Source: Amphiura filiformis (taxonomy: Eukaryota; Echinodermata; Ophiuroidea; Amphilepidida; Amphiuridae). Taken from it: DNA of 64,000 nucleotides. Every line of letters begins with the position of its first letter. Position 1 is the stretch's first letter. The DNA is taken from contig NC_092637.1 in assembly GCF_039555335.1 (NCBI RefSeq), forward strand, positions 44,098,990-44,162,989. Direction: 5' to 3'. The position numbers were made by a program, and so were the translations under genes. The notes below the pieces were generated by a model. The model was given only the letters and a program-made list of their open reading frames with translations. It did no database searches and was not told where the DNA came from. This document shows, piece by piece, positions 22,563-33,612 of the stretch.

Positions 22563-23656
22563 ATCTCATTTTGGAAAATGGATCTCATTTTGGAATCATC
22601 TCAAATTGAATAGAATTGAGAAGCAATTTGAGATCCAATATGAGATCCAATTTGAGTGTCAAATTGAGATATAATCCACCCAATTAGTTTTATTGGGTGC
22701 TAACTATTATAGTTGGTGAAGTATGGTACATGGAACCAGATGTACCCAGTGTCTGGACTTCTCATGGTCAAGTATATTAGGTTTAATTGCTGTTCATGGT
22801 CTTTTGTAAACAACCAATTCATGCCTCTTGTTCTTGTCCCCAAACAAGGTCAACCCTCTGATGTTGAATGCATTTGTAGTAAACTATAAATAGTAATGTC
22901 ATAAGATTTTTCAGCTTTTCTCCAGTTAAGTTTGAGAGGGAGGGAATTTAACAAATCTTAATCAAGTTTGTAGGGAAAAAATAGAGAATGCAATTTGTGT
23001 TAGCCGAGAATGTGATAAATTTGATGCACACGTTCCTACAGAAAAGTGGTTTCATTTAATTCTTGAGCACCAACATTGAGTGAAAAATATGTCAGGTACT
23101 TTTAAGTGGGAAATAAAAAACAGGTAGGCCTAATGCCAAAAATCATTTGCACAAAAATACAGTATAGTAAAATAGCAAACTTTATAAACAAAGGAATATC
23201 TAACAGAAAGGTTCATTTTCTGGTTGTTTGCTACTACTAGTATTTATTTTAAAAAAATAAATAAAAAGAGTTTTGTAATGTGGAAATAATTCATCGTAGA
23301 GAAAACTGAAACAAAACCCTGATAATGTGGGATACATTAGTGTAGTATCAATAACACATGTACATGCACTGGTATTGACCTTGTCTTCTTGGCAGAGAAA
23401 CATGATCTGTAACTTGTAAGCACTAAATTCCCAATGCTACTTAAATTGGAGCATTTAGGCCTTGCTCTACCAAAATACAATTTTGGTGATCCCCATCCAA
23501 CTTCTTTGACCATGAGATGACAAGCATTTTGTACTAAGCACCAATTGGGTGATTATGGATCTCATATTGGTACTCAAATTCATTCTCAAATTGCATCTCA
23601 ATTCTATCCAATTTGAGATGATTTTCAAAATGAGATCCATTTTCCAAAATGAGATA
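22563..23656. mobile_element. 1.1-kb element with about 100-bp ATCTCAATTTG-type inverted ends
   Basis: ATCTCATTTTGGAAAATGGA and several AATTGAGAT/ATCTCAAATT words at 22563-22680 recur inversely at 23545-23656. The ends are themselves made of smaller inverted words around ATCTCA. The roughly 870-bp interior is non-coding. Confidence 0.65.
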
Positions 23657-23867
23657 GTTCTGTACAACAGTGAGAGACCTACAAAAATAATGATGACCAT
23701 GTTAAAAATGTTTATACTAGTATCATAATTGGAACTTACTTTAGTATGGCCATCTGCATGACTTCGCCATCAATCAACTTCAAACTTAAAATTGATCAGC
23801 AATGATATCTTATGCTGTTTCATTTTATGGGGGTTTTTTTGTTTGTTTTTGTTTTTTTCTTTTTGGA
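23657..23867. other. Non-coding spacer
   Basis: Nothing recognised. Confidence 0.3.
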
Positions 23868-24198
23868 GTATGAGCGTTTGGACAGTTTTTTTGTAGGACA
23901 TGAGAGCACATCAGACATAGAGACTTGCATTCCGATATTATTGATATTTAACAGTCCTCAAAGTGAACTTTATCAATTTAATGATAAGTACTTGGGATTT
24001 AAAGCAGACGATCAATTGAAAATTTTTACCTTTCGTATTGAAGATATGGATTGTCCCCAAAAATACCAAAATAAATTTTGTATTTTTGGGAAAAATTGCC
24101 ACAAAATTTTCTATTTTCTTCAAATTTGTGTCATTTTCGTTAATATTTATGTCAATAGATATTTGTTTCCCTCTTTCTTGGTGTTCTTGGTATGTGAT
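23868..24198. mobile_element. Half copy of the long palindromic MITE (family B)
   Basis: GAGTATGAGCGTTTGGACAG followed by GGACATGAGAGCACATCAGA matches the left arm of the complete copies at 29123-29655 and 55873-56525. The right arm is missing, and family E follows directly. Confidence 0.65.
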
Positions 24199-24201
24199 TT
24201 A

Positions 24202-24894
<693 letters not shown>

Positions 24895-25812
24895 TTAAGA
24901 GTGAGCAGCATTCATGTGGATTGTAAGGTGAGCATTCCGAGAAAAACATTTCTGGCAGTATTCACACTGATAAGGTTTCTCTTTCGCGTGTATAGTTCGG
25001 ATGTGGGCTCTAAGATTACCACTCTGACTAAACCACTTCTGGCAGTACACGCACTGATATGGTTTCTCTTTGGAGTGTACATTTCGGATGTGGGTTGTAA
25101 GACTACTTCTTTGAGTAAAACACTTCTGGCAGTAATCACACTGATATGGTTTCTCTTTGGCGTGAGTTCGAACGTGCCTTTCTAGGCGAGATTTCATAAT
25201 AAAGCATTTCTGACAGTATTCGCACTGATATGGTTTCTTTTTGATGTGCGTACATGTAGTTCTGACGTGGGTTGTAAGATGACCACTCTGATAAAAACAC
25301 TTCTGGCAGTATTCACACTGATATGGTTTCTCTTTGGCGTGTACAGTTCGGATGTGGGCTGTAAGATTACCACTCAGAGTAAAACACTTCTGGCAGTATT
25401 CACACTGATGTGGTTTCTCTTTTGTGTGAGTTCGAACGTGCCTCTCTAAGTAAGATTTAATTGCAAAGCATTTATGACAGTACTCACACTGATATGGCTT
25501 CTTTTTCATGTCACTTTTCGCAGTGTTAACACCGCTAGAAGTACACACCCGTTTGTGAGTGACAAAGTCAAAATCATTTGAAAAACTTATCAAACAATTT
25601 TTACATTTATCTGATAATGTCCTGTGGTTATCCAAGTGTCTACGCAGCGTACCATATTTTGTCAAGCTTTTCTGACAAAATAAACACTTTTTTCTACGTC
25701 TATGAGCATGCACATATTTAACTAAATGTCTGCTAACATGGCTCTTCAATTTATCCAAAGAATAATGGTTCATTCCACAAATTATGCAACAAAATGGTTT
25801 CAAAAGTTTCAT
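24895..25812 (-). CDS. ZF-C: C2H2 zinc-finger protein, 305 aa
   Basis: The start is set at the ATG at 25812 (MKLLKPFCC), not the longer upstream frame, because this start is conserved in the family. Three header units are intact: C9/C12/H25/H29; C43/C46/H59/H63 (CLFCQKSLTKYG...); and CKNC with H-x3-C, a C2HC unit. Seven tandem fingers follow, from YQCEYCHKCFAIKSYL to [16 protein letters not shown]. Finger 3 has an extended H spacing (HVRTTCTH). It is probably a nuclear DNA-binding protein. The C-terminus results from a linker nonsense codon, so the ancestral protein was at least four fingers longer. A possible acceptor (TTTACAG) sits just before GCAACAATG. Confidence 0.87.
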   Translation of the reverse strand: MKLLKPFCCIICGMNHYSLDKLKSHVSRHLVKYVHAHRRRKKCLFCQKSLTKYGTLRRHLDNHRTLSDKCKNCLISFSNDFDFVTHKRVCTSSGVNTAKSDMKKKPYQCEYCHKCFAIKSYLERHVRTHTKEKPHQCEYCQKCFTLSGNLTAHIRTVHAKEKPYQCEYCQKCFYQSGHLTTHVRTTCTHIKKKPYQCEYCQKCFIMKSRLERHVRTHAKEKPYQCDYCQKCFTQRSSLTTHIRNVHSKEKPYQCVYCQKWFSQSGNLRAHIRTIHAKEKPYQCEYCQKCFSRNAHLTIHMNAAHS

Positions 25813-26075
25813 TGTTGCCTGTAAATGTTGCAATGTGTATATTACTGAGTAAACATTTATAAACGAAAGAAAATTATGTGCGCATCTCAAATTACCCACA
25901 GAAGTCAATACTAAACAATGGTGCACTCACTGTCTTCTATATTATTTCCACTGGAACTTGTAGTTTCAACAGCAGACATGTATATCAGTGGATCCAATCT
26001 GAAATGTTAAACAATTTTTGAATTTAAAAAAATGTCTTATTTGCCTACATTTTCATCAATCATAATCCCCTTTAA
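25813..26075 (-). promoter_or_regulatory. Conserved 5' flank of ZF-C
   Basis: TATTACTGAGTAAACATTTA, GTGCGCATCTCAAATTACCC and GGAACTTGTAGTTTCAACAG appear in the family order. The block is repeated at 30708-30900 upstream of the decapitated C-prime copy. Confidence 0.45.
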
Positions 26076-26420
26076 GAGCTCGGTCACCCACCTTTGCACA
26101 GTATTTTTGTGGGACCTATAAGAGCACATCGGGGACACCAAATTGCAGTCCTTCTGATATCAAATTGAAATAATTAAGCTTTTTTGAAATCCGCGATATA
26201 ATAATACATATGGCAAATTATTAAAAATTGAAATTTAACGTTTGTAGCTGGGATGAAAAGCCGGTCATCATAATGAACATTTTTACCTTTTGTATTAAAG
26301 ATACTTATAAAGTTTAGCAAGAATAATAATTTTATGGTTTTTTTGGACACTTCATGTAAATTATATCTTCAATACGAAAGGTCAATTTTTTTTCATAAAT
26401 TAATATGATGGTCTGCTTTT
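26076..26420. mobile_element. Diverged family B element (copy in duplication unit 1)
   Basis: TTGCACAGTATTTTTGTGGG, ATAAGAGCACATCGGGGACA and the mirrored TATCTTCAATACGAAAGGTC resemble family B with heavy divergence. The same relic is at 30940-31330, so the insertion predates the segmental duplication. Confidence 0.6.
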
Positions 26421-27029
26421 CCCAGCTACATACACTGGGGTGTATTTACAGTCTCGTTATGCTAGGAAAAGTTTTCGAAACCGTTTTACGCAATTTTATG
26501 TAAAAACAAAGGGCGCAAAGACTTGTATGCAGGGGAAACTAAGCAACTCCTGGCTAAACACATCCGGTTGTGGAGACTCTGTGTATTTGCATCTCAACAG
26601 TACCAACCACACGTTTCATATAATGAAGACAATTGTCATATTGGACAGAGAATCGCGGTGGTTTGAGAGAGGTATTAAAGACGCTGTATGTGAAGCAGGA
26701 GCCATCTGAACAGAGGACGTCTGCGCCACAACTTGGCGGGGGCCTACAGATCCCTCAACGACCAGTGGCGGCGCCACGGGAGCCATGGGCAATCCCCCCC
26801 GTCAGAACTCTTCCCCCCACCTCCTGTGGTCCCACAGTGAAAACCCAAAATTGCAAAAAATTTCTACTTTTTGCAGTAATTTGTGCCCCCCGAAATTCAC
26901 TTGCCCAGTCCTGTGATCCCCATCAAGGGTCACTAACCAATCGCCTATGAGAAATCAAACTGCTTGAAAAAACAACCAGGATATGAAACGTCACCAGTTA
27001 AAAATAGTAAGTCCAGATTTTAATAACCA
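26421..27029. other. Sequence present in unit 1 only
   Basis: About 600 bp here has no counterpart at 31330-31440 in duplication unit 2. It includes a fragment around 26765-26900 (AGTGGCGGCGCCACGGGAGC, C-rich) related to fragments at 355-510 and 6328-6420. No convincing gene. Confidence 0.4.
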
Positions 27030-27219
27030 ATTTAAGATACCTACTTCTGGCAATACTCTCACTGTGGATAGGATTTCTCTTTGGTGTGAGTTAAAATGCG
27101 CCGTTCTAGGTAATATTTATCGGTGTGGAAAAAGCATTTCTAACACATCAGTTGATGTGGTTTTTCTTTGGTATGACTATCTTCATACGTTTCTGGCAGT
27201 ACTAACACTGCTATGATTT
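27030..27219 (-). pseudogene. Decayed fingers beyond the ZF-D stop
   Basis: Complement pieces of CTTCTGGCAATACTCTCACT, TTTCTCTTTGGTGTGAGTTA and CATTTCTAACACATCAGTTG are eroded finger units. The stop ending ZF-D lies in a linker (H-T-K-stop), and the same stop ends ZF-E. Confidence 0.75.
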
Positions 27220-28884
27220 CTATTTTGTGTGAGTTCGAATGTGTCTTTTTAGGTGGGCTCTACTTACAAAGCATTTCTGACAGTATTTACACCGATATGG
27301 TTTCTCTTTGGTATGAATATTTTTGATGTGGGTTGTAAGATTACAACTCTGAGAAAAATACTTCTGGCAGTACTCGCACTGATATGGTTCCTCTTTGGTG
27401 TGAGTTCGAATGTGACTTTTTAGTTGAAATTTATACACAAAGCATTTCTGACAGAACTTACACTGATGTTGTTTATCTTGGTTGTGAATAGTTTTGATGT
27501 GGGTTATGAGATTACCACTCTGAGTAAAACACTTCTGACAGAACTCACACTGATAAGGCTTCTCTGTGGTGTGACTTCGAATGTGCCTTTTTAGGTTAGA
27601 TTTAACTGCAAAGCATTTCATACAGTATTCACACTGATAAGGTTTACTTTTGGTTTTGGGGTGAATAGTTTTGATGTGGGTTGTAAGACTACCACTCTGA
27701 GAAAACCACTTCCGGCAGTATGCACACTGATATGGTTTCTCTTTGGTGTGAATAGGTCTTGTATGACTAACACCCCGAGTAAAACACTTCTGGTATGGCT
27801 TCTCTGTGGCGTGAAACGTTCCGATGTGAGTTGAAAGACGATTCCTCTCAGTAAAACACTTCTGGCAGTAGTCACACTGATATGGTTTCTCTTTGTTGTG
27901 AACATCTCCGATGTGTCTTGTAAGACTACTCTTCTGAGTAAAACACGTCTGGCAGAATTCACACTGATAGGGTTTCTCTTTGGTGTGAATAGATTTGTGT
28001 CTTGCAAGTTTATCACTCACAGAAAAACACTTCTGACAGTAGTCACACTGATACGGTTTCTCTTTGGTGTGAGTTCGAACATGCCTCTCTAGATGAGATT
28101 TAATTACAAAGCATTTCTGACAGTACTCACACTGATATGGTTTATCTTTGGTGTGAAACGTTCTGATATGAGTTGAAAGACTATTACTCTGAGTAAAATA
28201 CTTCTGGCAGTACTCGCACTGATATGGTTTCTCTTTGGTGTGAGTTCGAACATGCTTCTTAAGGAGAGATTTAGTAACAAAGCATTTCTGACAGTATTCA
28301 CACTGGTATGGTTTCTCTTTGGTGTGAGTATTTCTGATGTGGATTGTAAGACTACCACGCTGAGTAAAACATGTCAGGCAGTACTCGCACTGATAGGGTT
28401 TCTCTTTCGTGTGAGTTCGAACGTGCCTCTTTAGGAGATATTTCATTACAAAGCATTTCTGACAGTATTCACACTGATATGGTTTCTCTTTGGTGTGAAC
28501 AGTACGGATGTGGGCTGTAAGATTACCACGCTGAGTATAACACTTTTGACAGTATTCACATTGATATGGCTTCTCTTTGATGTCACTTCTACTCGCAGTG
28601 TTGACACCACTAGAAGTACACAACCGTTTGTGTGTGACTAAGTCAAAATCATTTGAAAAACGTACCAAACAATTATTACATTTTCCCGATAATTTCCTGA
28701 GGATATTCAGGTGTCTACACAGCCTACCACATTTTGCCAAGATTTGCTGACAAAATAAACATTTTCTACGTCTATGAGCATGCGCATATTTAATTAGATG
28801 TCTGCTAACATGGTTCTTCAATTTATCCAAAGAATAATGGTTCATTCTACAGAATGTACAGCGAAATGGTTTCAAAAGTTTCAT
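27220..28884 (-). CDS. ZF-D: C2H2 zinc-finger protein, 554 aa
   Basis: The longest open member. The start is at 28884 (MKLLKPFRCTFCRMNHY). The header has finger 1 intact, unit 2 degenerate (CLFCQQILAKCGRL... with a lost final histidine) and unit 3 of C2HC type (CNNC...HKRLC). About fifteen intact tandem fingers follow, with one degenerate unit (EKPYQKCFTRGVSHTRPIH) that has lost its CxxC pair. Many neighbours alternate T/S-type helices with H-x4-H and V-type helices with H-x3-H, as if two fingers duplicated together. One linker is unusual (PKTKSKPYQC). It probably binds DNA in the nucleus; fifteen fingers could in principle read a long composite site. ZF-E is its closest paralogue. Confidence 0.88.
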   Translation of the reverse strand: MKLLKPFRCTFCRMNHYSLDKLKNHVSRHLIKYAHAHRRRKCLFCQQILAKCGRLCRHLNILRKLSGKCNNCLVRFSNDFDLVTHKRLCTSSGVNTASRSDIKEKPYQCEYCQKCYTQRGNLTAHIRTVHTKEKPYQCEYCQKCFVMKYLLKRHVRTHTKEKPYQCEYCLTCFTQRGSLTIHIRNTHTKEKPYQCEYCQKCFVTKSLLKKHVRTHTKEKPYQCEYCQKYFTQSNSLSTHIRTFHTKDKPYQCEYCQKCFVIKSHLERHVRTHTKEKPYQCDYCQKCFSVSDKLARHKSIHTKEKPYQCEFCQTCFTQKSSLTRHIGDVHNKEKPYQCDYCQKCFTERNRLSTHIGTFHATEKPYQKCFTRGVSHTRPIHTKEKPYQCAYCRKWFSQSGSLTTHIKTIHPKTKSKPYQCEYCMKCFAVKSNLKRHIRSHTTEKPYQCEFCQKCFTQSGNLITHIKTIHNQDKQHQCKFCQKCFVYKFQLKSHIRTHTKEEPYQCEYCQKYFSQSCNLTTHIKNIHTKEKPYRCKYCQKCFVSRAHLKRHIRTHTK

Positions 28885-29110
28885 TGTTGCCTCTAGATGT
28901 TTATACATACATTACTGAGTGAACATTATAGAATCAAAGAATATTGTGTGCGCACCTCAAATCAACCATGGAAGTCAATACTAGCAAACAGCGGAGCAAA
29001 GACTACAATCCTCACTGCCTTTTGTACTATTGCCGATGTGGAACTTGTAGTTTCAACAGCACAAATGTATATCAGTGAATCCAATCTGAAATGTTAAACA
29101 ATAATAAAAA
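28885..29110 (-). promoter_or_regulatory. Conserved 5' flank of ZF-D
   Basis: ACATTACTGAGTGAACATTA, GTGCGCACCTCAAATCAACC, AGTCAATACTAGCAAACAGC and GGAACTTGTAGTTTCAACAG are nearly identical to the ZF-E flank at 33385-33605. Confidence 0.5.
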
Positions 29111-29122
29111 TGTCTTCTTTAA

Positions 29123-29655
29123 GGGGTGGGGTATGAACGTTTGGACAGTATTTATTGTGGGACATTAGAGCACATCAGACATATCGAATTGCATTTTGAA
29201 TACGAAGAATGTCCTTCTCATATCAAATAATTTTGATTTTTTGAAATTCGCAATGTAATACACATTTTATGGCAAATCATTAAAAATTGATATTTTTGAT
29301 ATTTAACAGTACTCGAAGTAAATTTTATAAATCTGATGATTTATACTTAACGTGTATGTAGGTGGGATGAAATGCCGACGATCAATTGAAAATTTTGACC
29401 TTTCGTATTGAAGATATGGATTTTTTTTCCCAAAACACCAAAAAAAAAATTAGGTCTTTTGGGAAAAAATCCATAAATATCAAATTTTTATAATTTGTCA
29501 TAAAATTTGTATTATATCGTGATTTTCAAAAAATGAAAATTATTTGATATCAGAAAGACATTCTTCGTATTCAGAATGCAATTGGATACGTCTGTGGTGC
29601 TCTCATGTCCCCTAAAAATACTGTCGAAACGCTCTAAACGCTCATTTCAGATCCC
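29123..29655. mobile_element. 533-bp palindromic MITE (family B), complete, TTAA-flanked
   Basis: The left arm GGGGTGGGGTATGAACGTTT...GGACATTAGAGCACATCAGA is mirrored by the right arm (TATCAGAAAGACATTCTTCG...CATGTCC...AGATCCC). TTAA lies on both sides (29119-29122 and 29656-29659). It is absent from the equivalent place upstream of ZF-E, so it inserted after the segmental duplication, or a local rearrangement removed it there. A finger fragment (CATTTCAGACAGTATTCACA) follows it at 29660-29690. Confidence 0.8.
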
Positions 29656-29690
29656 TTAAGTACAAACCATTTCAGACAGTATTCACACTG

Positions 29691-30430
29691 GATTTTCAAA
29701 AGTCATAATAACTAGTGTAACAACTTTTAATTATCATATTTAGAATTGTGGTTTATCCATGAGATGACTGGCATGCTGGTAGATGTATCAAATAGACAAG
29801 TACAGAGTTTGCTCACACAACTAGACATGCCACTGTCATGTCCCAGTAAGGCCACATGAAAACGTTTGATTGGTGTAACCCAACCTACTACATGTACATA
29901 CAGAATGTACCAAATTGACCATTATTCTGTGCATCAAATTCTGCAATCCCATGTCTTCACAATCTGGGACCTGATGCAATCCTACAAAATGACAATGCTT
30001 GCCACCACAGAGCCAGAGTAGTCAAGGAATATGGGAGTAGAGAGAATGAAATGGCCTGCCATCAGCCCAGACCTCAACCCAATTGACCACTTGTGCTGTG
30101 CGTGCCAGAGTGGCCAATGCAACCACGTTGAATAACCTGCGACGAATCCTGGTAGAAGAATGTAGAATGGCAACCCACAGCAACGTGTGACCAGGCTGGT
30201 GTGCAGCATGAGAAGGAGGTGCTCGGCTGTTATGGCTGTGAATGGTTTTTCCACCCCCTATTCAGGTTGGTGACTAATGTTACTTGAGCACAGAATAATG
30301 GCAATTTGCCATATTAAGTTTGAGACCCCACTACATTCACAAGACATATACTCAGCCGTGAAAAAGGCGATTGTTTCAAATGCTGTGTCATTGAATAGAG
30401 GAATAAACTAAGTACATGTAGCTATCAATT
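29691..30430. repeat. Segmental duplication, distal part of unit 1
   Basis: This block is nearly identical to 33620-34580. It includes TTTTCAAAAGTCATAATAAC, the Tc1-like tail and ACTCAGCCGTGAAAAAGGCG. Unit 2 differs by the 253-bp MITE at 34261-34513. The empty site here is the TA at 30312-30313. Confidence 0.85.
29965..30270 (+). pseudogene. Tc1/mariner transposase C-terminal fragment, copy 1
   Basis: The plus strand encodes, across frameshifts, NDNAxxHRARVVKEYG (second catalytic Asp region), SPDLNPIDHL (third catalytic residue region) and ARVANATTLNNLRRILVEE. These match the end of Tc1-family DDE transposases. About 25 bp (the WDQLGR part) is deleted relative to copy 2. Only about the last 90-100 residues remain, so it is inactive. 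Confidence 0.8.
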
Positions 30431-30499
30431 GATATGCAACATGATATGAGCATCTCATAAATAATGTGAGATATAGATGCTTGAAAAAAAATTCCTTTT

Positions 30500-30707
30500 T
30501 AGGCGAGATTTCATTGCAAAGAATTTCTGACAAAACTCGCACTGGTACATGTATGGCTTCTCTTTGATGTGCGTACATGTAGTTCTGACGTGGGTTGTAA
30601 GATGACCACTCTGACAAAATCACTTCTGGCAGTATTCACACTGATATGGTTTCTCTTTGGCGTGTACAGTTCGGATGTGGGCTGTAAGATTACCACTCAG
30701 AGTAAAA
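30500..30707 (-). pseudogene. C-prime: decapitated copy of ZF-C
   Basis: The minus strand carries fingers homologous to 25190-25385 of ZF-C, including the unusual TACATGTAGTTCTGACGTGG stretch. It then jumps directly from AGAGTAAAA to TGTATATTACTGAGTAACC, the ZF-C 5' flank. About 450 bp holding the header, the first finger and the ATG are deleted. No usable start remains. Confidence 0.85.
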
Positions 30708-30935
30708 TGTATATTACTGAGTAACCATTTATAAACCAAAGAAATAAAGTGCGCATCTCAAATTACCCATAGAAGTCAATACTAACCAAAGGTGCACTCA
30801 CTGTCTTCTATATTACTTCCACTGGAACTTGTAGTTTCAACAGCAGACATGTATATCAGTGGATCCAATCTGAAATGTTAAACAATTTTTGAATCTTTAA
30901 AAAATGTCTTATTTGCCTACATTTTCATCAATCAT
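30708..30935 (-). promoter_or_regulatory. 5' flank of C-prime (orphan)
   Basis: A close copy of 25835-26075: GTGCGCATCTCAAATTACCC, GGAACTTGTAGTTTCAACAG, GGATCCAATCTGAAATGTTA. It now lies upstream of a pseudogene. Confidence 0.5.
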
Positions 30936-30939
30936 AATC

Positions 30940-31330
30940 CCCTTTAAGGGCTAGGTCACCCACCTTTGCACAGTATTTTTCTGGGACCTATAAGAGCACA
31001 TCGGGGACACCCAATTGCATTCTGAATACGAAGAATGTCCTTCTGATATCAAATTGAAATAATTAAGCTCTTGAAATTCGCGATATAATAATACTATGGC
31101 AAATTGTTAAAAATTGAAATTTATTAAATGTAATGATATACTTAACACGTTTGTAGCTGGGATGAAAAGCTGATCATCATAATGAACATTTTTATCTTTT
31201 GTATTGAAGATACTTAATTTACCAAAAGATAACAATTTCATGGTTTTTTGGACACTTCATCTATTATATCTTCAATACAAAAAAGGTCAATTTTTTTCAT
31301 AAATTATGATGGTCTGCTTTTCCCAGCTAC
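30940..31330. mobile_element. Diverged family B element (copy in duplication unit 2)
   Basis: Matches 26076-26420 in order and divergence. Unit 2 keeps GCATTCTGAATACGAAGAAT, which unit 1 lacks. Confidence 0.6.
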
Positions 31331-31435
31331 ATACATTAGTGAAAACTTTTTGAAATATAATCAGAAATACAAAAAAGGAGTTGATTTTTGACAAATTGCA
31401 AGATGTGACGCAATTGGGTCCCACCTCAAAAAACA

Positions 31436-31613
31436 TGACCTTCTGGCAATACTCTCACTGTGGAAAGGATTTCTCTTTGGTGTGTTAAAATGCGCCTTTC
31501 TAGGTAATATTGTGGAAAAAGCATTTCGAACACACCAGTTGATATGGTTTTTCTTTGGTATGACTATCTTTATACCTTAAGCACTTCTGGCAGTACTAAC
31601 ACTGATATGATTT
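31436..31613 (-). pseudogene. Decayed fingers beyond the ZF-E stop
   Basis: Homologous to 27040-27219, with further small deletions. It shows the same eroded units and shared linker stop. Confidence 0.75.
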
Positions 31614-33384
31614 CTATTTTGTGTGAGTTCGAATGTGTCTTTTTAGGTGGGCTCTACTTACAAAGCATTTCTGACAGTATTTACACCGATATGGTTTCTC
31701 TTTGGTATGAATATTTCTGATGTGGGTTGTAAGATTACAACTCTGAGAAAAATACTTCTGGCAGTACTCGCACTGATATGGTTCCTCTTTGGTGTGAGTT
31801 CGAATGTGACTTTTTAGTTGAGATTTATACACAAAGCATTTCTGACAGAACTTACACCGATGTTGTTTATCTTGGTTGTGAATAGTTCTGATGTGGGTTA
31901 TGAGATTACCACTCTGAGTAAAACACTTCTGACAGAACTCACACTGATAAGGCTTCTCTGTGGTGTGACTTCGAATGTGCCTTTTTAGGTTAGATTTAAC
32001 TGCAAAGCATTTCATACAGTATTCACACTGATAAGGTTTGGAGTGACTTCGAATGTGCCTTTTTGTTTTGGGGTGAATAGTTTTGATGTGGGTTGTAAGA
32101 CTACCACTCTGAGAAAACCACTTCCGGCAGTATGCACACTGATATGGTTTCTCTTTGGTGTGCGCTCCAATTTGAGTTTCTAGGAGACATTTATGTACAA
32201 AGCCTTTCTGACAGTGCTCACACTGATCTGGTTTCTCTTTGGTGTGAATAGTTCCAATATGTCTTGTATGACTAACACCCCGAGTAAAACACTTCTGATA
32301 TGGCTTCTCTGTGTTGTGAAACGTTCCGATGTGAGTTGAAAGACGATTCCTCTCAGTAAAACACTTCTGGCAGTAGTCACACTGATATGGTTTCTCTTTG
32401 TTGTGAACATCTCCTATGTGTCTTGTAAGACTACTCTTCTGAGTAAAACACGTCTGGCAGAATTCACACTGATAGGGTTTCTCATTGGTGTGAGTAGATT
32501 TGTGTCTTGTCAGACTACCACTCAGAGAAAAACACTTCTGGCAGGATGCACACTGATAGGGTTTCTCTTTGGTGTGAGTTCGAACATGCCGCTCTAGATG
32601 AGATTTAATTACAAAGCATTTCTGACAGTACCCACACTGATATGGTTTATCTGTGGTGTGAAACGTCATGAGTTGAAAGACTATTACTCTGAGTAAAATA
32701 CTTCTGGCAGTACTCGCACTGATATGGTTTCTCTTTGGTGTGAGTTCGAACGTGCTTCTTAAGGAGAGATTTAGTAACAAAATATTTCTGACAGTATTCA
32801 CACTGGTGAGGTTTCTCTTTGGTGTGAGTACTTCTGATGTGGGTTGTAAGACTACCACGCTGACTAAAACACGTCAGGCAGTACTCGCACTGATATGGTT
32901 TCTCTTTCGTGTGAGTTCGAACGTGCCTCTTTAGAAGAGATTTAAGTACAAACCATTTCTGACAGTATTCACACTGATATGGTTTCTCTTTGGTGTGAAC
33001 AGTACGGACGTGGGCTGTAAGATTACCACTCTGAGTATAACACTTCTGACAGTATTCACATTGATATGGCTTCTCTTTGATGTCACTTCTACTCGCAGTG
33101 TTGACACCACTAGAAGTACACACCCGTTTGTGTGTGACTAAGTCAAAATCATTTGAAAAACTTACCAAACAATTATTACATTTTCTCGATAATTGTCTGT
33201 GGATATTCAGGTGTCTACACAGCCTACCATATTTTGCCAAGATTTGCTGACAAAATAAACATTTTCTACGTCTATGAGCATGCGCATATTTCATTAGATG
33301 TCTGCTAACATGTATCTTCAATTTATCCAAAGAATAATGGTTCATTCTACAGAATTTACAGCGAAATGGTTTCAAAAGTTGCAT
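31614..33384 (-). pseudogene. ZF-E: C2H2 zinc-finger gene broken by a frameshift
   Basis: Closest paralogue of ZF-D. The start is MQLLKPFRCKFC at 33384 (K2 changed to Q). The header and first five fingers are open to about 32665, where a 5-nt deletion relative to ZF-D (between GAAACG and AGTTGAAAG) shifts the frame; that frame stops at 32647. Downstream fingers continue in another frame to 31614: about ten intact fingers plus degenerate units. It contains a unit absent from ZF-D (DQCEHCQKGFVHKCLLETQ, 32160-32245) with its first histidine changed to glutamine. It could still make a truncated 245-residue protein with the header and five fingers. If the 5-nt gap is an assembly error the gene would be intact, but a 5-nt loss is less typical of sequencing error than a homopolymer slip. 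Confidence 0.8.
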
Positions 33385-33612
33385 TGTTGCCTCTAGATGT
33401 TTATACATATATTACTGAGTGAACATTATAGAATCAAAGAATATTATGTGCGCACCTCAAATCAATCATGGAAGTCAATACTAGCAAACAGCGGAGCAAA
33501 GACTACAATCCTCACTGCCTTTTGTAAGTTTGCCGACGTGGAACTTGTAGTTTCAACAGCACAAATGTAATGAATCAAATCTGAAATGTTAAACAATAAT
33601 AAAAATATCTTA
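33385..33612 (-). promoter_or_regulatory. Conserved 5' flank of ZF-E
   Basis: Near-identical to the ZF-D flank (28885-29110), including GTGCGCACCTCAAATCAATC and TGGAACTTGTAGTTTCAACA. A short ATATCAGTGAATCC segment is shortened here. Confidence 0.5.

Noticed and set aside
25813-25926. Upstream ATG at 25926 as the ZF-C start
   Set aside because: The extra 38 codons fall in the shared non-coding flank. All paralogues start at the conserved MKLLKPF/MQLLKPF codon.
27618-28358. Minus-strand frames in the second phase of ZF-D ([17 protein letters not shown])
   Set aside because: These are out-of-frame readings of the same finger repeats and are explained by ZF-D itself.
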